Below, piece after piece: positions 8,288 to 18,475 of a stretch of DNA of 64,000 nucleotides. The notes under the pieces are model-generated. The model was not told the origin of the DNA. It worked only from the letters and a program-made list of their open reading frames with translations, and made no database searches. Origin of the DNA: an uncultured Roseibium sp. (lineage in GTDB: Bacteria > Pseudomonadota > Alphaproteobacteria > Rhizobiales > Stappiaceae). The stretch's first letter is position 1, and each line of letters begins with the position of its first letter. The translations under genes were made by a program, and so were the position numbers. The stretch is from assembly GCF_947496995.1 (NCBI RefSeq), contig NZ_CANMFD010000001.1:1794692-1858691 (forward strand), written 5' to 3'.

Positions 8288-9136
8288 ATGGCCGTTGCCG
8301 CTCTCGAGCAGGAAATTCTGTCGCTGCGCAAACACCGCCAGCTCTATTCGATGATCGGCCTGTTGCTGCTGGTTGCGGTTCTCGTTTCCGGCTATTCGAA
8401 GGCCAACGAGATGAATTCCGGCGGCTTTCTGCAGGGCCTGTCCAAGTTCTTCGACTATCCCGGCGAGATCGTCGTGGAGGCCTGGCAGGCCGGTCCGGCG
8501 TTTTTCGCGCTGGTGGTGCATTTTGCTCCGGCGATGCTGGAAACGCTGAACATCGCCGGGGTCGCGACCCTTCTCGGCGGTGCGATTGCAGTCGTTCTGG
8601 CCATGGCCTCCACACGTAACGTCGACAGCTGGGGTCCGCTCATTCCGGTGGTCCGGCGCATGATGGACATCATGCGCGCCTTTCCGGAACTGATCGTCGC
8701 GCTGTTCCTGATCTTCGTTCTGGGCTCCAGCCCGGTGCCGGCCATGATCGCCGTTGCCTTCCACACGGCCGGGGCGCTGGGCAAGCTTTTTTCCGAGGTC
8801 AACGAGAACATCGATCGCAGACCCATTGAGGGCCTGTCCGCCTGCGGCGCGAGCTGGCTGCAGCGCATCCGCTTCGCGGTGATGCCGCAAGTCGCGCCGA
8901 ACTACCTGAGCTACTTTCTTCTCCGTCTTGAAATCAACGTGCGCGCCTCGGCCATTCTCGGCTTCGTCGGTGCGGGTGGTATCGGCCAGGAACTCCGGCG
9001 GACCATCGGCTGGGGCAAGGGGGCAGGGGATGAAACCGCGGCGATCTTCGTGCTCCTGTTTCTCACCATCATGGCCATCGACCAGCTGTCGTCCTACCTG
9101 CGCGGCAGGCTGGTCGGCTCCGGCCGGGCGCATTGA
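8288..9136 (+). CDS. phnE: Phosphonate ABC transporter permease (short PhnE)
   Basis: 282 residues, inner-membrane permease. One TM segment at about residues 19-37, a cytoplasmic/periplasmic linker, then the multi-helix permease core from about residue 80. The EAA-type loop that contacts PhnC is visible: IEGLSACGASWLQRIRFAVM followed by PQVAPNY. Followed after 11 bases by a second, longer permease gene, so the channel is probably a heterodimer of the two PhnE proteins. Confidence 0.92.
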   Translation: MAVAALEQEILSLRKHRQLYSMIGLLLLVAVLVSGYSKANEMNSGGFLQGLSKFFDYPGEIVVEAWQAGPAFFALVVHFAPAMLETLNIAGVATLLGGAIAVVLAMASTRNVDSWGPLIPVVRRMMDIMRAFPELIVALFLIFVLGSSPVPAMIAVAFHTAGALGKLFSEVNENIDRRPIEGLSACGASWLQRIRFAVMPQVAPNYLSYFLLRLEINVRASAILGFVGAGGIGQELRRTIGWGKGAGDETAAIFVLLFLTIMAIDQLSSYLRGRLVGSGRAH

Positions 9137-9147
9137 GGGGATCTGAC

Positions 9148-10491
9148 ATGACAACCGATACCCTCGAACCGGTCGTAAATCTCGGCGATGTCTGGCAGAA
9201 GGTGCGCCGCAGAGCCTGGATAACGGTTCTGGCACCGTTGGCCGTCGTTGCCTATCTCGTCTACACGTGGTTCGCATTCGACGTGTCGGACCTTCTGTCC
9301 AGGGCCCAGCCCGAACGGGCGGCGATCCTGGCTACGGACTCCGTCGCCTACAAGGTGCACGTCACCAAGGACTTCCGCCGCGGCGAGATGGAAGTTGCGA
9401 TCGAAGGCGAGCGGACCGCCACCTATGACAACGCAGAGCTGCCCGACTGGGTGACGCTCGACGGCAAAAACGCCTTTGTCGACCTTGGCGACGGCTACAC
9501 CGTCGAGATCAAGGGCAACACGGCCTATTTCGACGTTCCCGGCTATGGAATGATCGAGACGACGGCTACCAAAAAGGGCGTCGAGACCATCCTTCCCGAG
9601 GGCGAGGTTCCCGATTGGCTCAAGGACGATCCGCGCAAGCTCGACGCCCGCCCCAGCCTCGACAAGCGTTTGCAGGTCACCAAGACAAAGATCGAGATCC
9701 ATAACTATTTCGGCGGCTGGGAAAATTTCTGGTTCCCGTTCAGGTCGCCGCTGCATGGCCAGTCCTTCAGCCAGCTTTATGCGCTTGCGCTCAGTGCCGA
9801 CCGTTTGGATCCGGACTATTCGAACCTGTGGTTCATCGTTCACGAATTCCTTGGCAATCCCGACTGGCAGCATGGCGATGTGTTCGTGGCGCTGTTCGAA
9901 ACGATCATGATGGCCGTGCTCGGAACCCTCACGGCCGCCCTGTTCGGCCTGCCGCTGGCCTTTCTGGCGGCGCGTAATTTCACCCCGTCGCAGGTGCTGC
10001 GGTTCGGTACCCGCCGGCTGTTCGATTTCCTGCGCGGCATCGACATGCTGATCTGGTCGCTGATCTTCATCCGCGCCTTCGGGCTCGGGCCGCTGACCGG
10101 AGCGCTGGCAATTGCCTTCACGGACACAGGTTCGCTTGGAAAGCTGTTTTCCGAGGCTCTGGAAAACATCGACAACAGGCAGGTGGAAGGCGTCAAGGCG
10201 ACCGGGGCAAGCCAGATCCAGCGCTACCGCTTTGGCGTGATCCCCCAGATCCTGCCGGTGTTCGTCTCCCAGGTGCTTTATTATCTGGAATCCAACACCC
10301 GCTCGGCCACAGTCATCGGCGCGCTCGGGGCAGGGGGCATCGGCCTGCTTCTGGTGGAAACCATGAAGACCTCCCGCGACTGGGAAAACACCAGCTACAT
10401 CATCATTCTCACCATCGTTGTGGTCATAGCGATGGACCAGACTTCAGGCTGGCTGCGCCGCAAATTGATCGAGGGCCGAAAATCCGGGTGA
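9148..10491 (+). CDS. phnE: Phosphonate ABC transporter permease, long form (PhnE2)
   Basis: 447 residues; GAGGGG sits seven bases before the ATG at 9148, which begins just after the phnE1 stop. TM1 is at about residues 25-44. Then comes a soluble insert of about 200 residues rich in charged residues (for example VAYKVHVTKDFRRGEMEVAI) before the permease core starts near residue 245. The coupling loop VEGVKATGASQIQRYRFGVI matches that of PhnE1. Long second permeases of this kind are known beside short ones in rhizobia; the insert should lie in the periplasm and its task is unknown. Confidence 0.9.
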   Translation: MTTDTLEPVVNLGDVWQKVRRRAWITVLAPLAVVAYLVYTWFAFDVSDLLSRAQPERAAILATDSVAYKVHVTKDFRRGEMEVAIEGERTATYDNAELPDWVTLDGKNAFVDLGDGYTVEIKGNTAYFDVPGYGMIETTATKKGVETILPEGEVPDWLKDDPRKLDARPSLDKRLQVTKTKIEIHNYFGGWENFWFPFRSPLHGQSFSQLYALALSADRLDPDYSNLWFIVHEFLGNPDWQHGDVFVALFETIMMAVLGTLTAALFGLPLAFLAARNFTPSQVLRFGTRRLFDFLRGIDMLIWSLIFIRAFGLGPLTGALAIAFTDTGSLGKLFSEALENIDNRQVEGVKATGASQIQRYRFGVIPQILPVFVSQVLYYLESNTRSATVIGALGAGGIGLLLVETMKTSRDWENTSYIIILTIVVVIAMDQTSGWLRRKLIEGRKSG

Positions 10492-10604
10492 TGTCATCTG
10501 TCATTGCTTTTCGCTTGATAACTGCCAGATCCTGATTTGTGCCGCATTTAGGTCGTGGTGGCATGGCAGCGTCTTGAGGTGATTCGAGGGGGACGGAGCG
10601 GGCA

Positions 10605-11804
10605 ATGCGACAAGGCATGGAATGGAAACTGGCAGCTGCGGTCATAGGAGGCGGACTTGGGTTCCTTCCGGCAACCGGTCCGGCGCATGCGATTGAAAGC
10701 TGTGTCGCGGCCCTGAAGAAACAGGCTGTCTCCGCAGGCGTTCGTCCGGACGTTGCCGAAAGCATGCTCTCGGGCGCGAAATATGACGAGAAGGTCATCC
10801 GCTTTTCCACGTCCCAGCCTGAACACAAGACTGAAATCTGGGACTATATGGCCTTTCTGGTCGACGCTCAGCGGATCAAGGATGGCAAGTCGAACCTGAA
10901 GAAACACGCCCGCACGCTGGCCGCGATCGAGAAACGCTACGGTGTGGATCGTCACGTGGTGCTGGCCGTCTGGGGCATCGAAAGCGATTACGGCCAGTTT
11001 CAGGGCGACTTCTATACGCCGCACGCCTTGGCGAACCTGGCCTGCGCGGGTAAACGCCGCCAGAAATATTTCCGCGGCGAACTGATCAAGACCTTGCAGA
11101 TCGCCTCGCGCGGCGATGTTCCGGCAAAGGATTTTCGCGGGTCCTGGGCGGGGGCTTTCGGCCAGACCCAGTTCATGCCGAGCACCTATAACAGTCTGGC
11201 GGTCGATTACGACGGCGACGGCCGCAAGGATCTGGTCAACTCGGTGCCGGACGCGCTCGCGTCGACGGCGAATTTTCTGAAGAACGCCGGTTGGAAGAAC
11301 AGCCGTGCCTGGGGCTATGAGGTCAAGGTGCCGGACGGATACTCGGGTCCTTCCGGCCGGAAGTCCTATTCCTCGCTCGCCACCTGGGGCAAACGCGGCC
11401 TTGTCGGCATCGATGGCAACCGTCTTTCCGGCAATCTCGAGGCGGCGCTGATCCGCCCGGCCGGTGCGAATGGACCGGCTTTTCTCGTCACCCGGAACTT
11501 CCGCGCGCTGCGATCCTACAATGCCTCGACATCCTACGGCCTGGCGATTGCCCTTCTGTCCGAACTGGTTTCCGGCGGCGAGCCGTTCAAGACCCCGTGG
11601 CCGACCAACAATCCCGGGCTGTCCCGGGCCCAGCGGCTCGACCTCCAGAAACTGCTGAACCGGAACGGTTTCGACGTGGGCGAGCCTGACGGCAAGGTCG
11701 GTCCGGCAACGCGGGCGGGTATCCGCAAGGCGGAAGCTAAATACGGCATGCCGGAAACGGGTCGGCCCTCCTGGAACGTCTATTACGCCCTTGGTGGACG
11801 CTAG
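10605..11804 (+). CDS. Lytic murein transglycosylase, MltB family
   Basis: 399 residues. A signal peptide ends near GPAHA|IES. The SLT_2/MltB catalytic domain spans about 30-325, with the catalytic Glu 126 in VWGIESDYGQFQGDF and the AGAFGQTQFMPSTY block. A peptidoglycan-binding domain (PGB_1: LQKLLNRNGFDVGEPDGKVG) lies at 335-395. It cleaves the MurNAc-GlcNAc bond with 1,6-anhydro ring formation in the periplasm. There is no lipobox, so it is likely soluble. It stands alone, 113 bases after phnE2. Confidence 0.9.
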   Translation: MRQGMEWKLAAAVIGGGLGFLPATGPAHAIESCVAALKKQAVSAGVRPDVAESMLSGAKYDEKVIRFSTSQPEHKTEIWDYMAFLVDAQRIKDGKSNLKKHARTLAAIEKRYGVDRHVVLAVWGIESDYGQFQGDFYTPHALANLACAGKRRQKYFRGELIKTLQIASRGDVPAKDFRGSWAGAFGQTQFMPSTYNSLAVDYDGDGRKDLVNSVPDALASTANFLKNAGWKNSRAWGYEVKVPDGYSGPSGRKSYSSLATWGKRGLVGIDGNRLSGNLEAALIRPAGANGPAFLVTRNFRALRSYNASTSYGLAIALLSELVSGGEPFKTPWPTNNPGLSRAQRLDLQKLLNRNGFDVGEPDGKVGPATRAGIRKAEAKYGMPETGRPSWNVYYALGGR

Positions 11805-12004
11805 AGACTGCCGCGTTTAAGCGGAAGGAATGCGCCTAAGGCAGCGTTTGCATTGCAAATGCGGTCGGGCGATTTCCTGAGGTCAATTTAACGCGACGTT
11901 TTCCAGAAAGACGGGTGGGGGGCTTTGAAAGCTCTCCGGATCCCTGCGTTCTTTCGAAACGATACCCGATTTGCAGCGCGGTTTACTTCATCAAACCTGA
12001 TGGC

Positions 12005-12067
12005 GATGCGTATATGCATCGTGTCCGGCAATGGTTTGTTGCAATGCAGTAGAACGCGGCGCAATAT
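12005..12067 (+). promoter_or_regulatory. Palindrome and candidate promoter upstream of the ParA-like gene
   Basis: GATGCGTATATGCATC at 12005-12020 is a near-perfect 16-base palindrome. Downstream, TTGCAA (12039-12044) and CAATAT (12062-12067) are 17 bases apart and could be -35 and -10. The start codon is 26 bases further on. Confidence 0.35.
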
Positions 12068-12092
12068 ATTGGCGATTTTCTGGAGGAATGAC

Positions 12093-12734
12093 ATGTCGGG
12101 ACGAATTTTGACTGTTGCGCAGCAAAAGGGCGGCTCGGGAAAAACGACGCTCGCTGCGCATCTCGCCGTGGCGCTCGCAAGACAATCGGGCGAACCGGTC
12201 GCAATCCTCGATGTGGACCCGCAAGGGTCTCTCGGCACCTGGTACGAAGCGCGGGAAAACCGGCTGGGAGAGGACAACACCGGCCTGGAATTTCGCACTG
12301 CATCCGGCTGGGGCGCGCGGCGGGAAGCAAGATCGCTTGCCAGATCCCACGGCTACGTGGTGATCGACACGGCGCCCAAGACCGACACCGACGCCAAGCC
12401 CGCCATTGACGCCGCCGATTTCGTGATCGTTCCAATCCAGCCGACACCGGTCGACCTGTGGGCAACGGCGCAAACCGTTCAACTGGCCGCCCGCGAGGAT
12501 ACGCCCGCCCTGTTGATTCTCAACCGGGTACCGCCCCGCGCGTCCCTTACGCAGGAAATGGCGGATGCGATCAAGGCCTCCGGTTACGATGCCCTGGACG
12601 CCCGCCTTGGAAACCGCACCGTTTTCGCCTCGGCCATGGGAAGAGGACACTCGGTGATGGAGGAAGCGCCCTCCAGCAAGGCGGCGCAGGAGGTCGGTCT
12701 GCTGGTGGATGAACTGATCGTGCGGATAGGATAA
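12093..12734 (+). CDS. Orphan ParA-family ATPase
   Basis: 213 residues. The deviant Walker A KGGSGKTT at about residues 10-17, switch I-like DVDPQGS and Walker B VVIDTAPK are intact, followed by VPIQPTPVDLWA, so it is a MinD/ParA-type dimerising ATPase. GGAGG before the ATG at 12093 fixes the start. It is about as short as the ParA/MipZ-like ATPases and lacks an N-terminal HTH. No parB, parS-like repeat or partner lies beside it, so the cargo it positions is unknown. Confidence 0.85.
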   Translation: MSGRILTVAQQKGGSGKTTLAAHLAVALARQSGEPVAILDVDPQGSLGTWYEARENRLGEDNTGLEFRTASGWGARREARSLARSHGYVVIDTAPKTDTDAKPAIDAADFVIVPIQPTPVDLWATAQTVQLAAREDTPALLILNRVPPRASLTQEMADAIKASGYDALDARLGNRTVFASAMGRGHSVMEEAPSSKAAQEVGLLVDELIVRIG

Positions 12735-12955
12735 CACCCGGGACCTTGCGTATCGCGATCACTGCCGTCGACGCTGCCCCATCCTTTTCTTGACGTCCGC
12801 CCGGAACTTCACCGGCTTTTTCTCAGCAGTGCATTTTTGCCTTGTCCTTGTCATGATCCGGTGCCTTGATGGGAAAAGTTCTCGGCCCGGGAGGTCTGGC
12901 CATGTCTCCTTTTTCGCAGCTTTCTTTTAGATTTCAGTCATTTTCAGGACATCAG

Positions 12956-15900
12956 ATGAAAAACGGTCGCACATCCTTCGCCCTTGCCTTGGTTCTGACG
13001 TCACTGCTGGGCTGGGGAGCGGCCATGCCGGTTTCCACTGCCGAAGCCCAGGACCGGCGCATCGTCACCATTGAAGACGCTGACTTTTTCGGCAGCGACT
13101 ATCGAACGGTGAAGGACGTCGATCTTGAAGGATGCAAGTCCGTCTGCCTGCAGGACGATCAGTGCCGCGCCTTCACGTTCAACACCTCCGCCGGCTGGTG
13201 CTTCCTGAAATCCGACTTCGGCGAATTGCAGGGCTTTTCCGGTGCAATTGCGGGCCGGGTCGTCGAGGTTCAGGCACCGCGGCCGGATCTGAGTGCCGAC
13301 CGGAAGGCAGAGCTCGCGTTCCTGCCGCAATCACGGCTCGAAGCTGCCGAGACCTATTCCCTCAGTATTGCCAATTCCGTCCGCCCCCGTGGCCAGAGCG
13401 CGGATCAGCTCCGCCGTGACGGTCAGGCAGCTCTGTCCAGCCGCAACGGGTCGCTGGCGGAGGCCGATTTTCTGCAGTTGGCTGTGCTGGAGCCCGGTGA
13501 CTTCGATGTCTGGAAGCAATTGACGGCCGCGCTGCTTCTGCAGGAACCGGAGAACTGGCAGGACCGGGAGAACAAGCAGAAAAATGCGGTTTCCGCCGCC
13601 GTGAACGCATATTTGCGCGCGGTGAGCGTCCCCGAGCAAGCGCAGGCGCTTGACCTCTTGAGCCGGTCACTGGAACGGCGCAGCGAGTTCAAGACGGCGA
13701 TCAAGGCCTTGCGCGCGTCGCTGGCGCTTGAGGAAAATTCCGGCCTGCGCAGCCGCTATGACAATTTGGTGGCGAAACACGGTTTCCGGATTGTCGATCA
13801 TCAGGTGGATTCCGACAGCGTCTCTCCGCGCATCTGCCTTGTCTTCTCGCAGAAACTGCCGGTCGGCCAGGATATGAACCCCTACGTCACCATGCGCGGT
13901 GAGGGGCTCCTGTCAGTCGAGGCGGAGGGCAACCAGATCTGTGTGGACGGCCTTCAGCACGGCAAGCGCTATCAGGTGAACGCGCGCAGCGGTCTTCCTG
14001 CGGCGGACGGTGAAAAGCTCGAGAAGTCCGTCGAGATATCCGCCTATGTTAAGGACCGCACGCCGACGGTGAATTTCCTCGGCCGCTCCTACGTTCTGCC
14101 TGCCGGCGGCAACCCGACCATTCCCATCGTTTCGGTGAACACCAGTGAAGTGGAAGCGTCGATCTACAGGATCGGCGACCGGTCCGTCGCCGATACCCTG
14201 CGGGAAAACAGGTTCCTGCGGCAGCTCAATGCCTATGAAGCCGAGCAGATCGGCGACGAACTCGGGGAGAAAATCTGGTCCGGCATCGTGGAAACGGAAA
14301 ACCGGCTCAATCAGGACATCACCACGGCGATACCGATCACCGAAACCGGCATTGAACTGAAACCTGGTATCTACGCTATGACGGCGCGCTCCAGGCTTGA
14401 CCTTCAGAACCGCTGGGGAACCCAGGCAACGCAATGGTTCCTCGTCTCGGATCTGGGCGTGACCGCACTTACCGGAGATGACGGCATCGCGGCGAACATT
14501 CGCTCGCTGTCCACCGCCGAGGCTCTTGAGGGCGTGACGGTCCGGCTGCTTGCCGTGAACAACGAGATTCTCGGCGAGACAAGCTCCAATGCGGAAGGCT
14601 TCGCGGAATTCGCTCCCGGTCTGACACGCGGCCGCGGCGGTCGGGCCCCCGGCATCCTGGTCGCGGAAACCGGCTCCGGTGACTATTCCTTCCTCGACTT
14701 GCGCAAACCGGCATTCGATCTTTCGGACCGGGGTGTCGAAGGCCGCCCGGCACCCGGACCGCTGGATGTGTTCGCCTGGACTGACCGGGGCATCTACAAG
14801 GCCGGGGAAACCGTTCATGCCCAGGCGCTCCTGCGCAATGCGAGCGCAGTCGCACAGGAAGATTTTCCGCTGACGCTGGTCTTTACCCGCCCGGACGGCG
14901 TCGAGCACGCTCGCTTTACCGTCAATGACAGTGGCCTCGGTGGACACCTGCAGGACCTGACACTCGCGCAATCCGCGCAGCAGGGCATCTGGTCGTGGCA
15001 TGTCTATGCCGATCCGAAAGGCAGCTCGCTGGCCCAGGAAACCTTCCTGGTGGAGGACTATCAGCCCGAACGGGTCGATTTCGAGCTTGAGACCGGCGCG
15101 AAGACCTTCAGCCGGACCGGGCCGACGGAAATTTCGCTCTCCGCCAAGTTCCTCTATGGCTCTCCCGCAAGCGGGCAGTCCCTGGAAGGGGACATCATCC
15201 TTCGTCCGGTCCGCACCCTGGAAGCATATCCGGGTTATCGGTTCGGACTGGAGGACGAGGAAGCCTATTCGCAGCGCGGCGAGATCCCTTCCGGTTTGAA
15301 AACCGACGATGAGGGCAAGCTCAGCTTCGAAGTCAGCCTTCCGGAGTTGCCCGAGGCGACGATGCTCTATGACGGCCAGTTGAATGCGCGCCTTGTCGAG
15401 GCCGGCGGGCGTTATGTCGAGCGCAACCTGGATCTGCCGGTGGCCCTCGATGGCCCGCGGATCGGTATCAAACCGGCTTTTGACGGCGGTGTCGACGAGG
15501 GCGGACCGGCTGACTTCTCGATCATTGTCGTTGGTGCCGATGGCGAGGAAGAGACAGCCTCCGGGCTTGGCTGGACACTTTCCAAAATCGACCGCCGTTA
15601 TCAGTGGTACCGCCTGGACGGACGCTGGTCCTATGAACCCATCACCACTTCGCAGCGGGTGGCGAGCGGTGAGATCGAAACAGCGCCCGGCGCGCCCGCC
15701 CGTCTGTCGCTGCCGGTGGAATGGGGGGAGTACCGGCTTGATATCCAGGGCAGCGGTTCTCTCCAGACATCCACCAGCGTCACCTTCGACGCCGGCTGGT
15801 ATACTGCCGATGCCACCTCGGACACACCGGATTATCTTGATGTCGGGCTGGACAAGTCGAGCTACAGGCCGGGCGACACCGCCATCTTGCGGCTGAAGCC

Positions 15901-18457
15901 GCAGATGGCCGGGATCGCCGTGGTCAATGTCGTCTCCGGTGGCCTTCTTGCCAGCCGCACGGTGGAAGTGACCGGCGAGGAAACCGAGGTGGAAATTCCG
16001 GTCAGCGATGACTGGGGCGCAGGGGCCTATATCACGGCCAGCCTCTACCGGCCGATGGATCTCGAGCAGAGACGCATGCCCTCGCGGGCGATCGGTCTTT
16101 CCTGGCTGCAGGTCGATCCGGGCAACCGGGCCATCGACGTCGAACTGACCGCGCCTGATCGGATCCTGCCCGAAACGACGCTGGAGATCCCGGTCCGGCT
16201 TGCCAACCTCGAACCCGGCACACAAGCCTATCTCACCGTGGCGGCCGTGGATGTCGGCATCCTGAACCTCACACGATACGAAACACCCGATCCGGAAGGT
16301 TGGTATTTCGGCCAGCGTCGGCTCGGCACCGATGTCCGCGATCTCTACGGACAGCTGATCGACCGCATGGCGGGCACGATGGGGCGGGTTCGCTCCGGAG
16401 GCGATGCCATGGGCATGCGTCTGGACGCCCCGCCGCCGGATGATGAACCGGTCGCGCTGTTCTCCGGCCTTGTGGATGTGGGAACCGACGGCGAAGCCGT
16501 GGTTTCCTTCGACATACCGGCTTTCAACGGCGCCCTGAAGGTGATGGCTGTGGCCTGGACGAAGGACGGGGTCGGTCATGCGGACCGGGAGGTGGAAGTC
16601 CGCTCACCGGTGGTGATGACGGCAAGTGCGCCGGCATTCCTCGCGCCTGGTGACCAGTCACGATTGGCCATCGAGATCGACAATGTCGACGGCGCACCCG
16701 GCGCCTATGCGCTGGATGTTTCCGTTGCGGACGGGCTGACGCTTGAGGACGGCACGGCGGTTCAGAACCGGACGCTAGAAATCGAAGCGGGCAGGAAAGC
16801 TCTTGTCCTCCTGCCGGTTTCCGCCGGCAAGGAGGCCGGCAACAGTGAAGTTGTGGCCTCGCTGACCGGGCCTGAGGGCAAGACCTATATCAAGCGCTTC
16901 GGCGTCGAGATCAGGGATACCCAGCCGAATGTGGTTCGAAATTCCGCGTTCCAGCTGGCTTCGGGCGGAAGCCTGTCGCTGACCGCCGACAGTTTCGATG
17001 GGTTGCGTCCAGAAACCGTCAGCGTGACCCTGACGGCGGGCGGCGCGGCGAGTATCGATGTTGCAGGCCTTCTGGATGCGCTCGACCGCTATCCTTTCGG
17101 CTGCACGGAACAGACAACCAGCCGCGCTCTGCCGCTGCTTTATCTGAGTGACGTCGCCGAGGCCGCAGGTCTTGGGTCGGACAGCGCCATTCGCGAGCGG
17201 GTGGTCAAGGCGATAGCCGGAGTGCTTGCCAATCAGTCGTCTTCAGGCGATTTCGGCCTGTGGAACAGTTATGGCGGCGGCGACACCTGGCTTGATGCCT
17301 ATGTGACGGATTTCCTCACCCGCGCGAAGGAAAAGGGCTATCAGGTTCCCGAGGTCGCCTTCACCACCGCATTGGACAATCTGGAGAACCGGCTCGCCTA
17401 TGCGTCCGATTTTCAGGATGGCGGCGAGGGAATCGCCTATGCGCTTTATGTGCTGGCCCGCAACGGCCGCGCGTCCATGGGCGATCTGCGCTATTACCTC
17501 GATGCCAGGCTGCAAAGCTTCGCGACACCGCTGGCAAAGGCCCAGTTGGCGGCCAGCCTTGCCCTCTATGGCGAACGTCAGCGTGCCGAAACCGGATTCA
17601 GGGCTGCCCTTGCCGCCTTGCCCGAGGACAAACAGCAGACATACCGGGACGACTACGGCTCCGTCCTGCGCGACAGCGCCGGCGTGACCGACTATGTCGT
17701 CTCCACATCCATGGGCGCCGACTTGACCGGAGAAGCGGTTGAATTTCTGAAAACCGCGCAGACACGCACCTCCTCGCGCTCGACGCAGGACATGGCCTGG
17801 CTGCTTCTCGCCGCGCAGGCGTTGAACGAATCGGCGCAGGAAGCCCGGATCTCGGTTGATGGCGAAGAAACACCCGGGCGCCTGGCATGGTCCCTGGACG
17901 GAATGGCCATCGCAGGGGCTCCGGCTGCCGTGACGAACAACGGCGGCGAGGCGACGGACCTTCTGGTTTCGGTCGTCGGACAGCCTGTGACGCCGGAACC
18001 TGCTGGTGGCAAGGACTTCGCGGTTGAACGCACGGTCTATGATCTTGACGGCAATCCGGTGGATCCCTCAGCGGTCCCCGTCAACACCCGTCTGGCGATC
18101 GTGGTGACGGTCCGCGCGCTGACGGATCAGCCCGGGCGGCTGATGGTGGTCGACCGGCTGCCTGCGGGCTTTGTCATCGACAACCCGCGCCTGGTGCGGT
18201 CCGGGGATCTTGGCGGCCTGTCGTTCCTGTCCACCATCGATCAGCCGGAACACTCCGCCTTCTATTCCGACCGTTTCGAAGTGGCGGTGGATCAGACCCG
18301 GCAACAGGGCAGGGAAATGACCTTCGCCTACCTTGCCCGCGCGGCGACGCCGGGAACTTTTGCCCATCCCCCGGCATCCGTTGAAGACATGTACCGGCCG
18401 GACCGGCGCGCGATCACGGCAACCGGCCGGTTTGTCGTTCTCGGACCGACCCGCTAG
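12956..18457 (+). CDS. Alpha-2-macroglobulin-type periplasmic protease trap with PAN/apple domain
   Basis: 1833 residues. Signal peptide ends near AEA|QDRR; no lipobox, unlike E. coli YfhM. Next comes a Cys-rich PAN/apple-like module (CKSVCLQDDQCRAFTFNTS near 60), then a helical, TPR-like stretch (about 120-290), a run of macroglobulin domains, the bait region and the thioester CTEQ at Cys about 1383 in YPFGCTEQTTSRAL, followed by the alpha/alpha toroid and a C-terminal MG domain. It should trap attacking proteases in the periplasm. It is 18 bases before pbpC, the usual bacterial pairing. Shorter ATG at 12956 is used because the signal peptide starts there. Confidence 0.92.
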   Translation: MKNGRTSFALALVLTSLLGWGAAMPVSTAEAQDRRIVTIEDADFFGSDYRTVKDVDLEGCKSVCLQDDQCRAFTFNTSAGWCFLKSDFGELQGFSGAIAGRVVEVQAPRPDLSADRKAELAFLPQSRLEAAETYSLSIANSVRPRGQSADQLRRDGQAALSSRNGSLAEADFLQLAVLEPGDFDVWKQLTAALLLQEPENWQDRENKQKNAVSAAVNAYLRAVSVPEQAQALDLLSRSLERRSEFKTAIKALRASLALEENSGLRSRYDNLVAKHGFRIVDHQVDSDSVSPRICLVFSQKLPVGQDMNPYVTMRGEGLLSVEAEGNQICVDGLQHGKRYQVNARSGLPAADGEKLEKSVEISAYVKDRTPTVNFLGRSYVLPAGGNPTIPIVSVNTSEVEASIYRIGDRSVADTLRENRFLRQLNAYEAEQIGDELGEKIWSGIVETENRLNQDITTAIPITETGIELKPGIYAMTARSRLDLQNRWGTQATQWFLVSDLGVTALTGDDGIAANIRSLSTAEALEGVTVRLLAVNNEILGETSSNAEGFAEFAPGLTRGRGGRAPGILVAETGSGDYSFLDLRKPAFDLSDRGVEGRPAPGPLDVFAWTDRGIYKAGETVHAQALLRNASAVAQEDFPLTLVFTRPDGVEHARFTVNDSGLGGHLQDLTLAQSAQQGIWSWHVYADPKGSSLAQETFLVEDYQPERVDFELETGAKTFSRTGPTEISLSAKFLYGSPASGQSLEGDIILRPVRTLEAYPGYRFGLEDEEAYSQRGEIPSGLKTDDEGKLSFEVSLPELPEATMLYDGQLNARLVEAGGRYVERNLDLPVALDGPRIGIKPAFDGGVDEGGPADFSIIVVGADGEEETASGLGWTLSKIDRRYQWYRLDGRWSYEPITTSQRVASGEIETAPGAPARLSLPVEWGEYRLDIQGSGSLQTSTSVTFDAGWYTADATSDTPDYLDVGLDKSSYRPGDTAILRLKPQMAGIAVVNVVSGGLLASRTVEVTGEETEVEIPVSDDWGAGAYITASLYRPMDLEQRRMPSRAIGLSWLQVDPGNRAIDVELTAPDRILPETTLEIPVRLANLEPGTQAYLTVAAVDVGILNLTRYETPDPEGWYFGQRRLGTDVRDLYGQLIDRMAGTMGRVRSGGDAMGMRLDAPPPDDEPVALFSGLVDVGTDGEAVVSFDIPAFNGALKVMAVAWTKDGVGHADREVEVRSPVVMTASAPAFLAPGDQSRLAIEIDNVDGAPGAYALDVSVADGLTLEDGTAVQNRTLEIEAGRKALVLLPVSAGKEAGNSEVVASLTGPEGKTYIKRFGVEIRDTQPNVVRNSAFQLASGGSLSLTADSFDGLRPETVSVTLTAGGAASIDVAGLLDALDRYPFGCTEQTTSRALPLLYLSDVAEAAGLGSDSAIRERVVKAIAGVLANQSSSGDFGLWNSYGGGDTWLDAYVTDFLTRAKEKGYQVPEVAFTTALDNLENRLAYASDFQDGGEGIAYALYVLARNGRASMGDLRYYLDARLQSFATPLAKAQLAASLALYGERQRAETGFRAALAALPEDKQQTYRDDYGSVLRDSAGVTDYVVSTSMGADLTGEAVEFLKTAQTRTSSRSTQDMAWLLLAAQALNESAQEARISVDGEETPGRLAWSLDGMAIAGAPAAVTNNGGEATDLLVSVVGQPVTPEPAGGKDFAVERTVYDLDGNPVDPSAVPVNTRLAIVVTVRALTDQPGRLMVVDRLPAGFVIDNPRLVRSGDLGGLSFLSTIDQPEHSAFYSDRFEVAVDQTRQQGREMTFAYLARAATPGTFAHPPASVEDMYRPDRRAITATGRFVVLGPTR

Positions 18458-18475
18458 GGCCGGCAAGGCAGGACA

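Noticed and set aside
10491..10504. ATGTCATCTGTCAT before the lytic transglycosylase, Pho-like
   Set aside because: The two heptamers are directly joined, not spaced by four bases, and no third site follows at 11 bases.
13913..16579. Long open frame on the minus strand inside the A2M gene (888 codons)
   Set aside because: It is the antisense shadow of a GC-rich gene; its sequence has no family motif and it lies wholly within a recognised protein.
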